Source: JANMZO01 sp031383405 (GTDB lineage: Bacteria; Actinomycetota; Acidimicrobiia; Acidimicrobiales; JANYDT01). From it: DNA of 64,000 nt. The stretch spans positions 1 to 64,000 of the forward strand of contig JANMZO010000414.1 in the NCBI GenBank assembly GCA_031383405.1. Reading direction: 5' to 3'. The notes beneath the pieces were generated by a model. The model did not search any database. It saw only the letters and a list, made by a program, of their open reading frames with translations, and was not told the origin of the DNA. The translations under genes were made by a program, and so were the position numbers. This document shows, one piece after another, positions 63,476 through 64,000 of the stretch (its first letter is position 1; each line of letters begins with the position of its first letter).

Positions 63476-64000
63476 CCGCGTCTGCGCAGACCTTGCAGGC
63501 GCCGTCGTGGAGATCGGATTCGGATCGGGCCTGAACATCCCGCACTACCCGGCGGGCGTGCACACCGTCCATGCGGTCGAGCCGCTCGCCCGTTCGGTCG
63601 CCATTGCGGCGAAGCGCATCGAGGCGGGCCACGCTCACGTTCACCACGCCGGCCTCACCGGCGAACGCATCGACTTCGCGAGTGCCTCTGCCGACGCCGT
63701 TCTTTCCACCTGGACCCTCTGTTCCATCCTCGACGTCGACATCGCCCTCGCCGAGATCCGCCGCATCCTAAAGCCGGGCGGCACGCTCCACTTCGTCGAG
63801 CACGGCATCTCGCCCGATGCGAAGGTGGCCCGCCGCCAGGGTCGAATCGAGCCGATCAGTAAGCCGCCCTTCGGCGGCTGTCACCTCACGCGAGACATCC
63901 CTGCCCTCATCACCGGCGCCGGGTTCGTTGTCGACACCATGGCCACCTTTTATCATCCAAGGAGCCCAAGCCCTTCGGCTGGACGTTCGAGGGACGGGCC
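63444..64000 (+). pseudogene. class I SAM methyltransferase, 5'-truncated and frameshifted, runs off window
   Basis: The frame from GTG 63444 reads EIRSRVCADLAGAVVEIGFGSGL and continues NIPHYPAGVHTVHAVEP, LSTWTLCSILDVD, ALAEIRRILKPGGTLHFVEHG and FGGCHLTRDIPALITGAGF. This is a typical class I methyltransferase lacking the first 25-30 residues of its relatives. After TFYHP (about 63955) the expected continuation KEPKPFGWTFEGRA appears in the +1-shifted frame, pointing to one lost base. Its start is fused head-to-head with the broken LuxR gene. Confidence 0.7.

Overview
The window reads as chromosomal DNA of a GC-rich actinobacterium, most likely of the Acidimicrobiia (Ilumatobacter or Microthrix type; this placement is inference). 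The reasons are a WhiB regulator, mycothione reductase together with a SigR/RsrA-type redox pair, an F420 (Ddn-like) nitroreductase family protein, a bacterial XPB helicase with its companion protein, the zincin_2-tilS pair, and many GTG starts with 4-base GTGA or ATGA overlaps. No integrase, transposase or phage gene is visible.

Layout. 1-5.2 kb: the 5' part of phosphoglycerate mutase, two NUDIX hydrolases (one is NudC), whiB, a tRNA-Lys, an orphan RelE-type toxin and an APH-fold kinase. 5.4-16.6 kb: a sugar 3-dehydratase-like PLP/PMP enzyme, an amidohydrolase, an alpha/beta hydrolase, two exported proteins, a glutamine amidotransferase, an MFS exporter, a GNAT enzyme, citrate synthase, a PQQ-type sugar dehydrogenase and thioesterase TesB. 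16.6-28.9 kb: GtrA, the XPB helicase pair split by an acyl-CoA ligase, a secreted Thr-rich protein coupled to a methyltransferase, and a glycosyltransferase/methyltransferase/six-hairpin operon. 28.9-32.4 kb: an acyl-CoA dehydrogenase whose last 71 bp recur 1.9 kb downstream, beyond an uncharacterised Tat-type protein and next to a PadR gene that has lost its N-terminus. 32.4-40.2 kb: Lnt, alpha-galactosidase, SigR/RsrA-like pair, two small proteins, zincin_2, tilS, tRNA-Phe and tRNA-Asp.

40.3-52.3 kb is the most unusual region. It holds two paralogous TIR-transmembrane-beta-propeller proteins, a TrkA-N/RyR-domain membrane protein, two secreted partner proteins, a LuxR regulator and a receiver-like regulator. 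Three of the junctions are GTGA overlaps. It may be a membrane-anchored TIR signalling or defence module. 52.4-60.6 kb carries an envelope set: a Pro/Thr-rich membrane-anchored protein, a PrsW-like zinc-ribbon membrane protein, a thermolysin-family lipoprotein, and a tandem paralogue that has lost the whole active site.

60.6-64 kb: mycothione reductase, tRNA-Glu, a VapBC pair behind a perfect 18-bp palindrome, and a junction of two broken genes (a LuxR response-regulator tail and a methyltransferase with a frameshift). A recurring feature is short tandem repeats (6-54 bp) placed in gene N-termini, linkers, a stop codon, a gene spacer and a tRNA 3' end.
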